From contig NIRF01000009.1 in NCBI GenBank assembly GCA_002878375.1, forward strand, positions 23,404 to 87,403: DNA of 64,000 bases. Reading direction: 5' to 3'. The notes beneath the pieces were generated by a model, which worked only from the letters and a program-made list of their open reading frames with translations, was not told the DNA's origin and searched no databases. Source of the stretch: Dictyoglomus sp. NZ13-RE01. GTDB taxonomy: Bacteria; Dictyoglomota; Dictyoglomia; Dictyoglomales; Dictyoglomaceae. How positions within the stretch are numbered: position 1 is the stretch's first letter; each line of letters opens with the position of its first letter. Below are positions 18,503-27,231 of the stretch, one piece after another. Position numbers and translations under genes: made by a program.

Positions 18503-18537
18503 ATTATAAACTTTTCTAACTATATTGTACTATATAG
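18503..18537 (-). promoter_or_regulatory. Probable promoter/operator region of the opp operon
   Basis: The gap 18356-18605 holds no convincing gene. Read leftward, a TATAAT box lies at 18508-18503, and the imperfect palindrome CTATATTGTACTATATAG (18520-18537) covers the expected -35 position, where no good -35 box is seen. This would suit an activator- or repressor-controlled promoter. The short rightward open frame from 18356 has no ribosome site and looks spurious. Confidence 0.4.
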
Positions 18538-18605
18538 AAATAAAATATCAAGAATTAAATTGATGCTGTGGATAAATAAGTATAACAAAGGAGATCGAAG
18601 AAGCC

Positions 18606-19520
18606 TTAAAATTCAAATAACTTTGGCATATTAAAATTTAAGATAAATTCCTTAATGCGTTTCTCTGCTAATTTTACATACTCTTCATTAATTTCGTATC
18701 CAATATAGTGGCGGTTTGCTTTAATTGCTGCTATAGCTGTTTGCCCACTACCCATAAAAGGATCTAAAACAATTTCGTTCTCAAAAGTATAAAGCTGAAT
18801 TAAACGATAGGGTAATTCTACTGGAAAAGGTGCTGGATGACCAACCTTATTTGCTGATTCTGCGGGAAATGTCCAAACGCTTTTGGTAAATTCAAGAAAT
18901 TCCTCTTTAGTAATTGTACTTTTTCTTCCCAAATTTTCCCTTGAGAATGTAGATTTTGAAAATATCAGAATATATTCGTGAATATCTCTCAATGTGGGAT
19001 TTCTTGCTGAAAGCCAACTCCCCCAAGCAGTTGAAGGACTACTACTCGCCTTGTTCCATATGATTTCACCACGCATTAAGAAACCTAAATCAAGCATATC
19101 TTCAATAATAAATGCATGAAGTGGGATGTAAGGTTTTCTTCCAAGATTAGCAATATTTATACACACCCTTCCACCAGGTACAAGAACTCTTTTAGCTTCA
19201 TTCCAAACCTTTCTTAAAAATTCTCTATATTCATTTAAAGTAAGGTTTTTATCATATTCTTTTCCTACATTATATGGTGGAGAAGTAACTATTAGGTGGA
19301 TACTATTGTCTGGTAATTCATCCATCTTTTCACAGGACTTACAAAAAATCTTGTCAATAAACTGAGGTGGAATTGCATTTTCTGAATATTTTACAAATTC
19401 CTCTTTTGGTAACCCCTCATATAATCTGCTAGTATAAAATGGTGTAGCATCATGATTTATCCTTCCAGGAGAACCAAATATACTTGTTCTTGTGCCCTCT
19501 TTTTTCTGATATTTTCTCAT
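18606..19520 (-). CDS. Type II DNA methyltransferase, beta-type motif order
   Basis: The 304-residue enzyme has catalytic motif IV TSPPYNVGKEYD near residue 82 and the S-adenosylmethionine motif I DPFMGSGQTAIAA near residue 257, so the order is IV then I. The SPPY form is common in N4-cytosine and some N6-adenine methylases. It directly abuts the upstream nuclease gene (stop TAA, then ATG), so the two form a restriction-modification unit. The N-terminal 40 residues (GTRTSIFGSPGRINHDA) are of unknown role. The recognition sequence cannot be read from the protein by eye. Confidence 0.82.
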   Translation of the reverse strand: MRKYQKKEGTRTSIFGSPGRINHDATPFYTSRLYEGLPKEEFVKYSENAIPPQFIDKIFCKSCEKMDELPDNSIHLIVTSPPYNVGKEYDKNLTLNEYREFLRKVWNEAKRVLVPGGRVCINIANLGRKPYIPLHAFIIEDMLDLGFLMRGEIIWNKASSSPSTAWGSWLSARNPTLRDIHEYILIFSKSTFSRENLGRKSTITKEEFLEFTKSVWTFPAESANKVGHPAPFPVELPYRLIQLYTFENEIVLDPFMGSGQTAIAAIKANRHYIGYEINEEYVKLAEKRIKEFILNFNMPKLFEF

Positions 19521-20153
19521 TTATTCGTCCCTCCAGAGATCAACCCATCTTTTATATGGATTTAGCTCTATTTTTGTTCTTCTCCATTCTATCGGAATGC
19601 ATCTCGTTTCACTATCTTTTACTAAAGTTGTGAGCGCGTCTTTATTGATTTCAATACCTCTGGGATTTGTACCTGATTTAGGAGGTTTTATATAAAATTC
19701 TCTACCTAATTGCTTAAAAGTCCCTTTCTGTACTGCTAAGGGAATATGATAGAATCCTCCAATATCATTCCAGTTTATTTGTACAAGTAAAATATCACAG
19801 CGTGGGTAATAATTTTCCATAAATTCTTTTGCTTTTTGGGCATCAACAGTCCAAGTTAGTTTAACTCCACTTAATTTTTTACTCGTAATTGTTTTAATTG
19901 ATATTGGTTCTCCAAATAATTTTACATCTACTTCTGGTTCTGTTATAGGAATTTCTGTTTCAACATTTTCCTCACCAAATTTATAAATGAGCAATGCAAC
20001 TATTATTCGTTCACGAATTGAGCCAATTTCCATACCTATTTTACCTGCTCTTGAGCTTTCCAGTTCTGCAATTTGAAACAAATAGGGCAGGCGTTTTTTA
20101 ATTTTCTCAACAAGTTTTCTATCTTCAAATATTTCTATTATATGGTTAGACAT
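19521..20153 (-). CDS. Probable type II restriction endonuclease paired with the methyltransferase
   Basis: This 210-residue protein precedes a DNA methyltransferase with no gap, the usual arrangement of a restriction gene. A candidate PD-(D/E)xK-like core is seen around residues 84-105, TEPEVDVKLFGEPISIKT, with Asp and Lys at suitable spacing but Ser in place of the usual second acid. It may be related to the ThaI family, which I recall only loosely. A GGAGGAAG site precedes the ATG. Confidence 0.6.
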   Translation of the reverse strand: MSNHIIEIFEDRKLVEKIKKRLPYLFQIAELESSRAGKIGMEIGSIRERIIVALLIYKFGEENVETEIPITEPEVDVKLFGEPISIKTITSKKLSGVKLTWTVDAQKAKEFMENYYPRCDILLVQINWNDIGGFYHIPLAVQKGTFKQLGREFYIKPPKSGTNPRGIEINKDALTTLVKDSETRCIPIEWRRTKIELNPYKRWVDLWRDE

Positions 20154-20304
20154 TCTTACTTCCTCCTACAAGTTTTGTAACAACAAAAATTTATATAGTT
20201 TTTCCATAAATATTTAACACTACCATAGAAAAGTTTATACTAATGTTTTTCTTGTTCTTATTATATCAATTTTTAACTTTACAGGATAATTCTTTCCTCC
20301 TTAA

Positions 20305-21420
20305 TCACTTTAAGTATGTTACTTTATAAGTATATTCTAATGTGAAGGTGCTTTGTGCCTTTACCTCCACTTTAAATAATGCTCTATTTTCATCCAATCT
20401 TTCTGCAGGTATATTGGAGGATGTTATTTGCCAGCCCTTACCTAAATATTCAATAACATCTATCACTACATTTTCCTTCTTAGCATTTAAAAGCTTAATT
20501 TTTACACTACTTTCTTTAACAGTGTAATTTCCATTTTTCTTTTCTGTTGAGGATACAACTATTCTTTCCCCTTTTAGATCAAAATCAATCCCCTGTAGAA
20601 TAGATATTTTTTTCTCTTCAGGGGTGTTGTCTAAGGGAGATTCTCCAAGAAATACTGTTCTACCTTGATCTTTTACAAATATGTTTATGTTTCCTTCAGG
20701 AATAGGTATTCCAAGCCCATTTTCCTTTTTGTTATCAAACTCCCAAAAGATAAAAACACTATCAAAGGATTTTGAGTATTCATAGATATATCTTTTTAGG
20801 GCATTCTTTATATTTGTATCTATTAATGGAATAATTTTTGTCCCATTTGGAGATATACTAATCTCATCAGGAATTGAATAGATTTTATAACCCTGTAAGG
20901 ATTCAAAGGATTTTTCTTTTTGCATGGACATATCTGCTTCCATGTCTACACTTTTAAGGTCAAAAAATCTATCTTCCGTAAGAGAAACCTCACCTGCAAG
21001 AAGATTAACCTTTACATTTTGGAGGTAGCTTGGCGTATTATTTTTAATTAGCACATTAGTTTTAAATTTTAGTTGGTCATTATCTATGAGTAGGAGATGA
21101 TAAGCGGACCAATTAATATTCTGAAGAATATAAAATATATCCAAGGTTTCTTCCATGTCTGATGGAGACTCAATCCAAACTCCAGTTGGAGGATATAATA
21201 CCTCTGTTATTATAGAGCCATTATTAGTCACAATGAAAAAGGAGTCTGGAGATACATTTTGAGGAATCTCAGAGAGTGGTACAAAATTTATACCTTTTTT
21301 CAACTGTACCTTTTTAGTAATGGATACTACCGCTAAATTTTGCTGATAGATAGTAACCTGGTTTTGGGCAAAGGCGATGGTAATTAGGAAAAGTAAGGTT
21401 AAGAGGATTAAAAACTTCAT
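20305..21420 (-). CDS. Secreted DUF4139-like protein
   Basis: The 371-residue protein has a signal peptide (MKFLILLTLLFLITIAFAQ) and then VTIYQQNLAVVSITKKVQLKKGINFVPLSEIPQN, the opening usual for DUF4139/mucoidy-inhibitor-like proteins. The C-terminal half contains repeated beta-type segments (IKLLNAKKENVVIDVIEYLG). These proteins have no firm biochemical role. It appears to be monocistronic: a 150-base gap lies before the restriction genes, and the divergent small gene at 21503 starts about 80 bases away. Confidence 0.6.
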   Translation of the reverse strand: MKFLILLTLLFLITIAFAQNQVTIYQQNLAVVSITKKVQLKKGINFVPLSEIPQNVSPDSFFIVTNNGSIITEVLYPPTGVWIESPSDMEETLDIFYILQNINWSAYHLLLIDNDQLKFKTNVLIKNNTPSYLQNVKVNLLAGEVSLTEDRFFDLKSVDMEADMSMQKEKSFESLQGYKIYSIPDEISISPNGTKIIPLIDTNIKNALKRYIYEYSKSFDSVFIFWEFDNKKENGLGIPIPEGNINIFVKDQGRTVFLGESPLDNTPEEKKISILQGIDFDLKGERIVVSSTEKKNGNYTVKESSVKIKLLNAKKENVVIDVIEYLGKGWQITSSNIPAERLDENRALFKVEVKAQSTFTLEYTYKVTYLK

Positions 21421-21502
21421 GTTGAAACCTCCTAAAAAAGTTTAAAACTTTTTCATTTTTATTATACAATATACTTACAGACTTTAATAGGGAGGAAGAA
21501 GT

Positions 21503-21688
21503 ATGGATATTTATAGACCTATATTGGTAACCCTTATATGGGGTCTAATCTTAGAGATCCTTGTCCTTGTTTACTACCTTCTTAATAGATTCTATCCCTT
21601 TGAATTTTACTTAAATTTAGTTGTGATGGTTATTAATATATTTGGGCTTTTGTTTATATGGAGAAGAATGAAGAGGGAGTTTATGTAA
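21503..21688 (+). CDS. Small two-helix membrane protein, unknown function
   Basis: The 61-residue protein has two hydrophobic stretches (PILVTLIWGLILEILVLVYY and LNLVVMVINIFGLLFIW) and a basic C-terminus (RRMKREFM). AGGGAGGAAG lies six bases before the ATG, which supports it. Its last 72 bases overlap the convergent YkoP-like gene. I do not recognise the family. Confidence 0.55.
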   Translation: MDIYRPILVTLIWGLILEILVLVYYLLNRFYPFEFYLNLVVMVINIFGLLFIWRRMKREFM

Positions 21689-22267
21689 ATTTCTTTTAAG
21701 GATCTCCTTTTTTATCCAGATATGATATCTTTTTGCTTTAAAAAAATCCTTCTTTCTTTTAAGACTTTGGGGATTATAGGCGTAGACTAAACACCAGCTA
21801 TATCCATTTTGTAAGAATCTATAGAAATCTTCCCCTCTTGTCTTTCCCTCCTCTACTTCTAACACTAAAAATCCAAGCTTTTTCAAAAAATTCATTATCC
21901 TTTCCTGATCGACAAAGAAAAAGGCTATTTCTCCCATCAAATACTCAGAATTTTTCCAAGGAGAGTTTTCAAGAAATTTCAAAAGCTCTAAAAAGGATAG
22001 ATTTAGAAGATGTAGGAATTTTTTACCCCAAGCTAAACTAACACCATCCTGAGGAAGTTTTGGGAGATGTTCATTCCATAGATGTAATTCTATATACCAG
22101 GTGCCTTTTTTAATGAGATCACCATTAGGAAGGTAAATATCTTTTTTAGCTTTAACAGGTCTATACCTTAAGATACAATAGGGATTTTGAGTAAGGATCT
22201 TTACTCCCTGAACCTTACTTACAATCTTATCGAGCAGAATTATCAGAAAACCAAAAAAGCTTTGCAC
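21617..22267 (-). CDS. YkoP-like domain protein
   Basis: This 216-residue protein resembles the YkoP-like domain often found on polysaccharide deacetylases: ILRYRPVKAKKDIYLPNGDL followed by GTWYIELHLWNEHLPKLP. Here it stands alone without a deacetylase domain. The C-terminus is very basic and His/Lys-rich (LKRNLHKLPLHSSPYKQKPK), and this part overlaps the convergent small membrane gene. No enzyme motif is visible. Confidence 0.5.
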   Translation of the reverse strand: MQSFFGFLIILLDKIVSKVQGVKILTQNPYCILRYRPVKAKKDIYLPNGDLIKKGTWYIELHLWNEHLPKLPQDGVSLAWGKKFLHLLNLSFLELLKFLENSPWKNSEYLMGEIAFFFVDQERIMNFLKKLGFLVLEVEEGKTRGEDFYRFLQNGYSWCLVYAYNPQSLKRKKDFFKAKRYHIWIKKEILKRNLHKLPLHSSPYKQKPKYINNHHN

Positions 22268-22295
22268 TCTTTATTATACTTCCAAGAGCAAAATT

Positions 22296-23690
22296 TTACA
22301 CCTGTGGCACATCAAACCTAAACTTAATTTTACCTTCCTCAAGAAATTTTAAAAAGTATATAAAGGGATTGGATAGGGACTTTTCATCCCTAAAGCAGTA
22401 AATATTTGTGCCATGGTTGGGAACTGAGAATATTGCTATCTTTTTTTCAGGATGAATCTTCCTTTCATTAATAGCATAGAATATGGCATATCTGCTCATT
22501 TCATGCATAAGATCTACACCACAGCCAACAGGTGGATACTTTTCTATATCCTGTGGCACATAAATGATCTTCTCATCATCAAAGTAATCTATTCCTCTAT
22601 GAAGATGAACTATTCCCAAAATTTCAGGAATATCCTGACCAAGTTCCTTAAGGGGCAATGTAAATTCTTCTGCCTCTACCGATGGTCCCTTTACTTCTAT
22701 ATTCTCAATATTAAAAACCTCTACGATCCCTTCTTCAGTTGGGATAACAGGAACTAAATCCTTAGGAGATAGGTTTGACTTATCCACATTAAATCTGCCT
22801 GATGCAGTTACTACAAAAAGTTTTAATTCATAGTCATAGGACATAAAGGCACCTTCCGCCTGTCTTGAGTAGGATAGGATCATGGATATAAATTTACCTA
22901 ATTTTTCATTCTTAACTAAGCTATTTATCTCCACAGGAGAGGATAGAAGCCCCTTTTCTCCTAAATACCTTCCAAGATTTATTATAGATCTAACACCTAT
23001 GGAGTTTTCCCACTTATCATAGGGGATAACATCATTTCTTTTCCTGTGTCCTCCAACCTCTTTACAGGAGCCAAATACCCTAAGCCTTTTTGAAAGCTCT
23101 TTTGTATCTTTTAAAACAGGGCATCCTCCTTCTAAGGTGGAAAGAATAAAACCATTCACATAAATATCATTGTTCTTTAATTTGTAAGGGATGATGATAT
23201 TTTTAAAGGCACCAAGTTTTGCCATAAACATCCTAAATAGAAGTATCTTTTTATCATAGGGAAGATTAAATATCAATTCTTTCTCATCATGGATAAAAAT
23301 AACATTAATGAAATTGGGATGGGGAGATGGGGAAAGATTAAGGGTATTTTTCCCTATCTCTATAGCAAAAGGAGGGAAAACTTCTGGTAAATTCTCCCTA
23401 AGGAATTCCTCAAAGCCTTCAAAGGAATTTGGGTATGGAAAATCACCTATTGCTACAGGATTTAGTATTATACCAAAAGGCACATGAAATTCCTTTTTAA
23501 ATAATTCTTTATGCTCTTCATAGATGTAAGTATTGCTTCCCAAATTTTTAAAATTTTCCCTTATATCCTCATAAAATATTTTGAAGTATGTATTAATTGC
23601 ATTTAACTCCTCTTTACTAATTTTCTCGTCTACTACATTCAGATTATTGTAGACTATTAGTGTTGGGTTCCTATCCCACCAATCTTTCAT
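22296..23690 (-). CDS. Conserved-looking protein of unknown function, 464 residues
   Basis: I do not recognise this cytoplasmic protein. It has no signal peptide or membrane helix. Noticeable segments are GGCPVLKDTKEL, GSCKEVGGHRKRNDVIPYD around residue 210, SRQAEGAFMSYDYELKLFVVTASGRF, and a C-terminal part with GIVHLHRGIDYFDDEKI, PPVGCGVDLMHEMSRY and VPNHGTNIY. The clustered His, Cys and Asp residues could bind metal, but no family motif is clear. It begins just downstream of the parS-like site at 23715 and runs leftward, as do the two genes upstream. Confidence 0.6.
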   Translation of the reverse strand: MKDWWDRNPTLIVYNNLNVVDEKISKEELNAINTYFKIFYEDIRENFKNLGSNTYIYEEHKELFKKEFHVPFGIILNPVAIGDFPYPNSFEGFEEFLRENLPEVFPPFAIEIGKNTLNLSPSPHPNFINVIFIHDEKELIFNLPYDKKILLFRMFMAKLGAFKNIIIPYKLKNNDIYVNGFILSTLEGGCPVLKDTKELSKRLRVFGSCKEVGGHRKRNDVIPYDKWENSIGVRSIINLGRYLGEKGLLSSPVEINSLVKNEKLGKFISMILSYSRQAEGAFMSYDYELKLFVVTASGRFNVDKSNLSPKDLVPVIPTEEGIVEVFNIENIEVKGPSVEAEEFTLPLKELGQDIPEILGIVHLHRGIDYFDDEKIIYVPQDIEKYPPVGCGVDLMHEMSRYAIFYAINERKIHPEKKIAIFSVPNHGTNIYCFRDEKSLSNPFIYFLKFLEEGKIKFRFDVPQV

Positions 23691-23714
23691 ATTTCTCCCT
23701 CTTTTTAATGTTAA

Positions 23715-23730
23715 TGTTTCACGTGAAACA
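23715..23730. promoter_or_regulatory. Perfect parS-like ParB binding site
   Basis: The 16-bp palindrome TGTTTCACGTGAAACA is identical to the consensus chromosomal parS site of Bacillus subtilis and many other bacteria. It lies in the 44-base gap between two leftward genes. No parAB genes are in the window. ParB loads at such sites and spreads, helping origin segregation; chromosomal sites usually cluster near the replication origin. Confidence 0.8.
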
Positions 23731-23734
23731 ATTT

Positions 23735-26700
23735 TTAGTCAAAGTATTTTTCGCTTATAGAGATTATATCAATATTTTTCAGAGAGTCAATGAGATTAGT
23801 AGAAATGTTGGATATAAATATATTGGTTATATATGGGTCAAGCTTTTTGCCTGATTCTTCCATCATAATCTCTATAGCTTTTTCTAACTCATAGGCTTTT
23901 CTATATGGTCTATCAGAAGTTAGGGCATCAAATACATCTGCGATTGCTATTATCCTGGAAAGAAGGGGAATATCTTCTCCTGAGAGACCATCCGGATATC
24001 CTGTTCCATCCCATTTCTCATGGTGATGCCTTACTATTCTTGCTATTTCTGGATCTAATGGCAGTATTATCTCCTCCCCTATTGTTGGGTGCTCTTTAAC
24101 TATTATTTCAAATTCTTCCTCTGTCAATTTCCCTTTTTTATTCAGAATCTCCTCAGGAACTCCTATCTTTCCTACGTCATGAAGCAGTCCTGCCATCATT
24201 ATCTTTTGCAGACTTTCTTTATCCAATTGGAGTTTTTCTCCAATGAATAGGGATAGGAATGTAACTCTTTCCGAGTGCCCCTTTGTATATGGATCTTTTG
24301 ACTCTATAGCTCTTGTTATGGATAACATGTATCCTAAGAGCAACTCTTTTGCCCTTTGATGGGATGTTACCATTTGGAATAAATTAGCTACATACCTTCC
24401 ATATCTTTCAAAAAATGCTCTCTCTTCATCCTCAAATTTTTTAATAGTGTTGAAACGAATGTAAAATATGGGGAAATTAGTGACATTGGTATAAACTGAG
24501 ACCTCCTCATCACTTATTTGGGAGACCTTATCTTCGAGAGTTTTTAAAATTATTCCCTCTTCATTTCTAAAAGAAGTAGAATCCATATAGTATCCATTAT
24601 ATAGATGGAATTTAAAATCTTTCTTCTCTTTCTCCAATATTCCTACATAATCCAAATCTTCATACAACTCTTTCAAAATTTCATAAACGTGTTTTATAAT
24701 CTCATCCTTTTTTGAGCTTAAGGTTATGTTTCTATAGAGGGAAATTCCAGCCTTATCAAAGGATTGCAACTTATTTAGCTTATCATATGCTAATTTGCTC
24801 TCAATAAAGGCTGTTGAAAGCTTTGATAGTGCTTCCGCTATTTTAAAATCTTCCCTTTTGAAAACCTCCTTCTCTGAAAAACTATCAAAAAATATACCTC
24901 CAAAGTATTCATTGTTTATAAATATAGGGGCTACCAAGGTTTGCTTAATTTTCTCTGATCCTGCTAAGTTAAATTGTTCTCTAAGATGAGAGGGCAATGT
25001 ATTATTGAAAGAAACAATATCTTTAACTATATGAGCTTTATTTTCCTTTGGCTTATAAATTGTATCATCATTTAAAATTATATTATGTAAAATTTCTTTA
25101 TTATATCCAAAGGAATCTTCATATTTGTAATAGTCTCCATGTTTAATTATTATAGAGCCTGCATCCGCATGGGGTATTAAACTCCTTCCTACATTCAATA
25201 TACCTTTGAAAAACTCCTCATCCTCAAGGGATATATCTATCTTTGAAAATTCAGAAATCATATACATGATCTTTTCCTCTGCCTTTTTTAAAGAGTCTGT
25301 AAGAAGCCTATTTTTTATATGGGCGGAGACCAGGTTTGATATAGATTTAGCAATCTCTATATCCTCAGTGGAATATTCCTGAGAGCTGTAAAATAGTATC
25401 AATGCACCATAATAATTATTATCCACTATGTAGGGTACATGTAATAGGGAATAATTTTTAGCATCCTCCGCCTTAATAATATTAGGGATCATTGTAGGAT
25501 GAGATAAAATCTCCTCTATTAATTCATTATCACAATCACCTACTTGCGCCTTAATAGAAAATCTATTATTTTCTTTTATTACCACTATTCCTCCTATTGC
25601 ATTTTTAATTATGGATAAAGTATAGTTTAAAAGCCTTCTATAAAATTCAGTTGTATTTTGCTCTATATCAGTAGTGCTAAAAAACTCAACAAGCCTTGAT
25701 AGCTTATCCGAAAGGGTAAGGGATGATGAATATTGATTTATAGCAATGCTTTTTAGCTCTTCCCATTCTTTATAATAGACCCCTGTCAAATGAACCATAT
25801 AGGTGACAATACTTAATATTAGTAAAATTATAAATAGGATCATAGGGGAAAGTTTATATATTATCTCATTAATAAAGGTTTTGTAGGGTGCTATGGAATA
25901 GATATAGGATATATTACCTGCAATTTTTAGAGGGGTCCTTACTAAAAAGACTCTTCCCCATTCCTTAATGATATCTTTTACATTCTTAAATAGTAATTCT
26001 TTTTTAGATGCAATAATAATGTTTCCTTTACTATCTGTAATTAAGTTTATCTCTCCCCTTAAGGATTCAGTTTTTAAAATGATATTTAATAATGGAGTAT
26101 CCTTAAAAAGTACTGCTAAGGAACCTGAAAATACCCCTTTATAGAAAAGGGGCTCATGGTAAATAAATGTGGGAAATCCTTTATTTTGGGTATATGGATA
26201 TGTAAAGATAATTTTCCCTTCTTTATTCATGCGGGTAATACTTGCTATTATTCCATCATTTCTAAGATAATAAGATACGAGAGCTTTCTTTCCCTTCTCA
26301 TTAAGGAATATAATATTTTCATCCTCTCCCAAGCTTCTCAATTCTTTACTAATTTTCTCAATAAGATTTATAAACTTATCTTCAATATTCTTGGTATTTA
26401 AGGTGAGTTCATACTGAAAATTGTTATTTAACTCTTTTATACTCTTATTAAAATAGGAAAAAGCTATGAAGGTAACTAAGGAGAAAATGATGGTCCAAAT
26501 AAGACCAGCCCTTAAAAAATTATTTATAAAATTTAGACTGGATGAGATAGTTATCTCCTCTTCTTTTTTGGCACTTGCATTAATTACTGCCTTCAAAAAA
26601 GTAATGAAAAGTATGGTAGATGAGATGCCTCTCAATAAAAAGGAGAAAAATTTTAATTCTTGCAGAAAGCTTATATTATAAAAGGAGGAAAAAGCTTTTA

Positions 26701-27229
26701 ATAGATAATCTAAACTAACACTTAGAGAGAAAAAACCAAGAGAAAGAGATCTATAAAAGGTTCTCTCTCTTATGAGAAGATAAATGGTTCCTACTGAAGA
26801 GAGTAGTATTACTATTATGGCATAGTATATAAAGAGGTCTAAAGCCAAGATATAATTTTTGTTTATTAGAGCAAGGAATGGAGGAAGTAGAAGTAAGAGT
26901 GAATAAAAATATATTCTTTTAGGGATAGTTATCTTTTCAGTAATCTCTCTTTTTATTTGAATTATAGATATGAGGATAAATAAATAAGAAAAAAAGATAC
27001 ACAAATTCCCAATAAGAATGGCATTTTCTAATTTTAAAGGAGATTGGAGTATAAGAAAGTTTTTAATGGTTACAGAAACTCCGGTAAGAATGGATGATAC
27101 TACTATGGATTGAATGCCATTTATTTTTCCATTTTTTGAAGTTAGTTTAAATCTTAAGAGAGCAATTATCCCAATAGGTAGAAGCCAAACTAAATATTCC
27201 AAAAAAGCATTTATATATTTAATAATCAT
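23735..27229 (-). CDS. Membrane sensor with GAF-like domains and C-terminal HD-GYP phosphodiesterase
   Basis: This 1164-residue protein has about seven membrane segments in residues 1-220, another near 240, and an outside sensory region of roughly 190 residues (KGNIIIASKKELLFKNV suggests a Cache-like fold). A membrane segment follows near 460 (MILFIILLILSIVTYMVHL), then two or three GAF-like regions. The HD-GYP domain fills about 965-1130, with HDVGKIGVPEEIL (His1017, Asp1018), HPTIGEEI and HHHEKWDGTGYPDGL. HD-GYP domains hydrolyse cyclic-di-GMP. The catalytic set looks complete. It starts two bases after the GGDEF/HD gene stop, so the two are co-transcribed. Confidence 0.82.
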   Translation of the reverse strand: MIIKYINAFLEYLVWLLPIGIIALLRFKLTSKNGKINGIQSIVVSSILTGVSVTIKNFLILQSPLKLENAILIGNLCIFFSYLFILISIIQIKREITEKITIPKRIYFYSLLLLLPPFLALINKNYILALDLFIYYAIIVILLSSVGTIYLLIRERTFYRSLSLGFFSLSVSLDYLLKAFSSFYNISFLQELKFFSFLLRGISSTILFITFLKAVINASAKKEEEITISSSLNFINNFLRAGLIWTIIFSLVTFIAFSYFNKSIKELNNNFQYELTLNTKNIEDKFINLIEKISKELRSLGEDENIIFLNEKGKKALVSYYLRNDGIIASITRMNKEGKIIFTYPYTQNKGFPTFIYHEPLFYKGVFSGSLAVLFKDTPLLNIILKTESLRGEINLITDSKGNIIIASKKELLFKNVKDIIKEWGRVFLVRTPLKIAGNISYIYSIAPYKTFINEIIYKLSPMILFIILLILSIVTYMVHLTGVYYKEWEELKSIAINQYSSSLTLSDKLSRLVEFFSTTDIEQNTTEFYRRLLNYTLSIIKNAIGGIVVIKENNRFSIKAQVGDCDNELIEEILSHPTMIPNIIKAEDAKNYSLLHVPYIVDNNYYGALILFYSSQEYSTEDIEIAKSISNLVSAHIKNRLLTDSLKKAEEKIMYMISEFSKIDISLEDEEFFKGILNVGRSLIPHADAGSIIIKHGDYYKYEDSFGYNKEILHNIILNDDTIYKPKENKAHIVKDIVSFNNTLPSHLREQFNLAGSEKIKQTLVAPIFINNEYFGGIFFDSFSEKEVFKREDFKIAEALSKLSTAFIESKLAYDKLNKLQSFDKAGISLYRNITLSSKKDEIIKHVYEILKELYEDLDYVGILEKEKKDFKFHLYNGYYMDSTSFRNEEGIILKTLEDKVSQISDEEVSVYTNVTNFPIFYIRFNTIKKFEDEERAFFERYGRYVANLFQMVTSHQRAKELLLGYMLSITRAIESKDPYTKGHSERVTFLSLFIGEKLQLDKESLQKIMMAGLLHDVGKIGVPEEILNKKGKLTEEEFEIIVKEHPTIGEEIILPLDPEIARIVRHHHEKWDGTGYPDGLSGEDIPLLSRIIAIADVFDALTSDRPYRKAYELEKAIEIMMEESGKKLDPYITNIFISNISTNLIDSLKNIDIISISEKYFD

Positions 27230-27231
27230 AA

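Noticed and set aside
18356-18634. A 92-codon plus-strand frame
   Set aside because: It occupies the upstream region of the opp operon, lacks a ribosome site, and overlaps the end of the methyltransferase gene.
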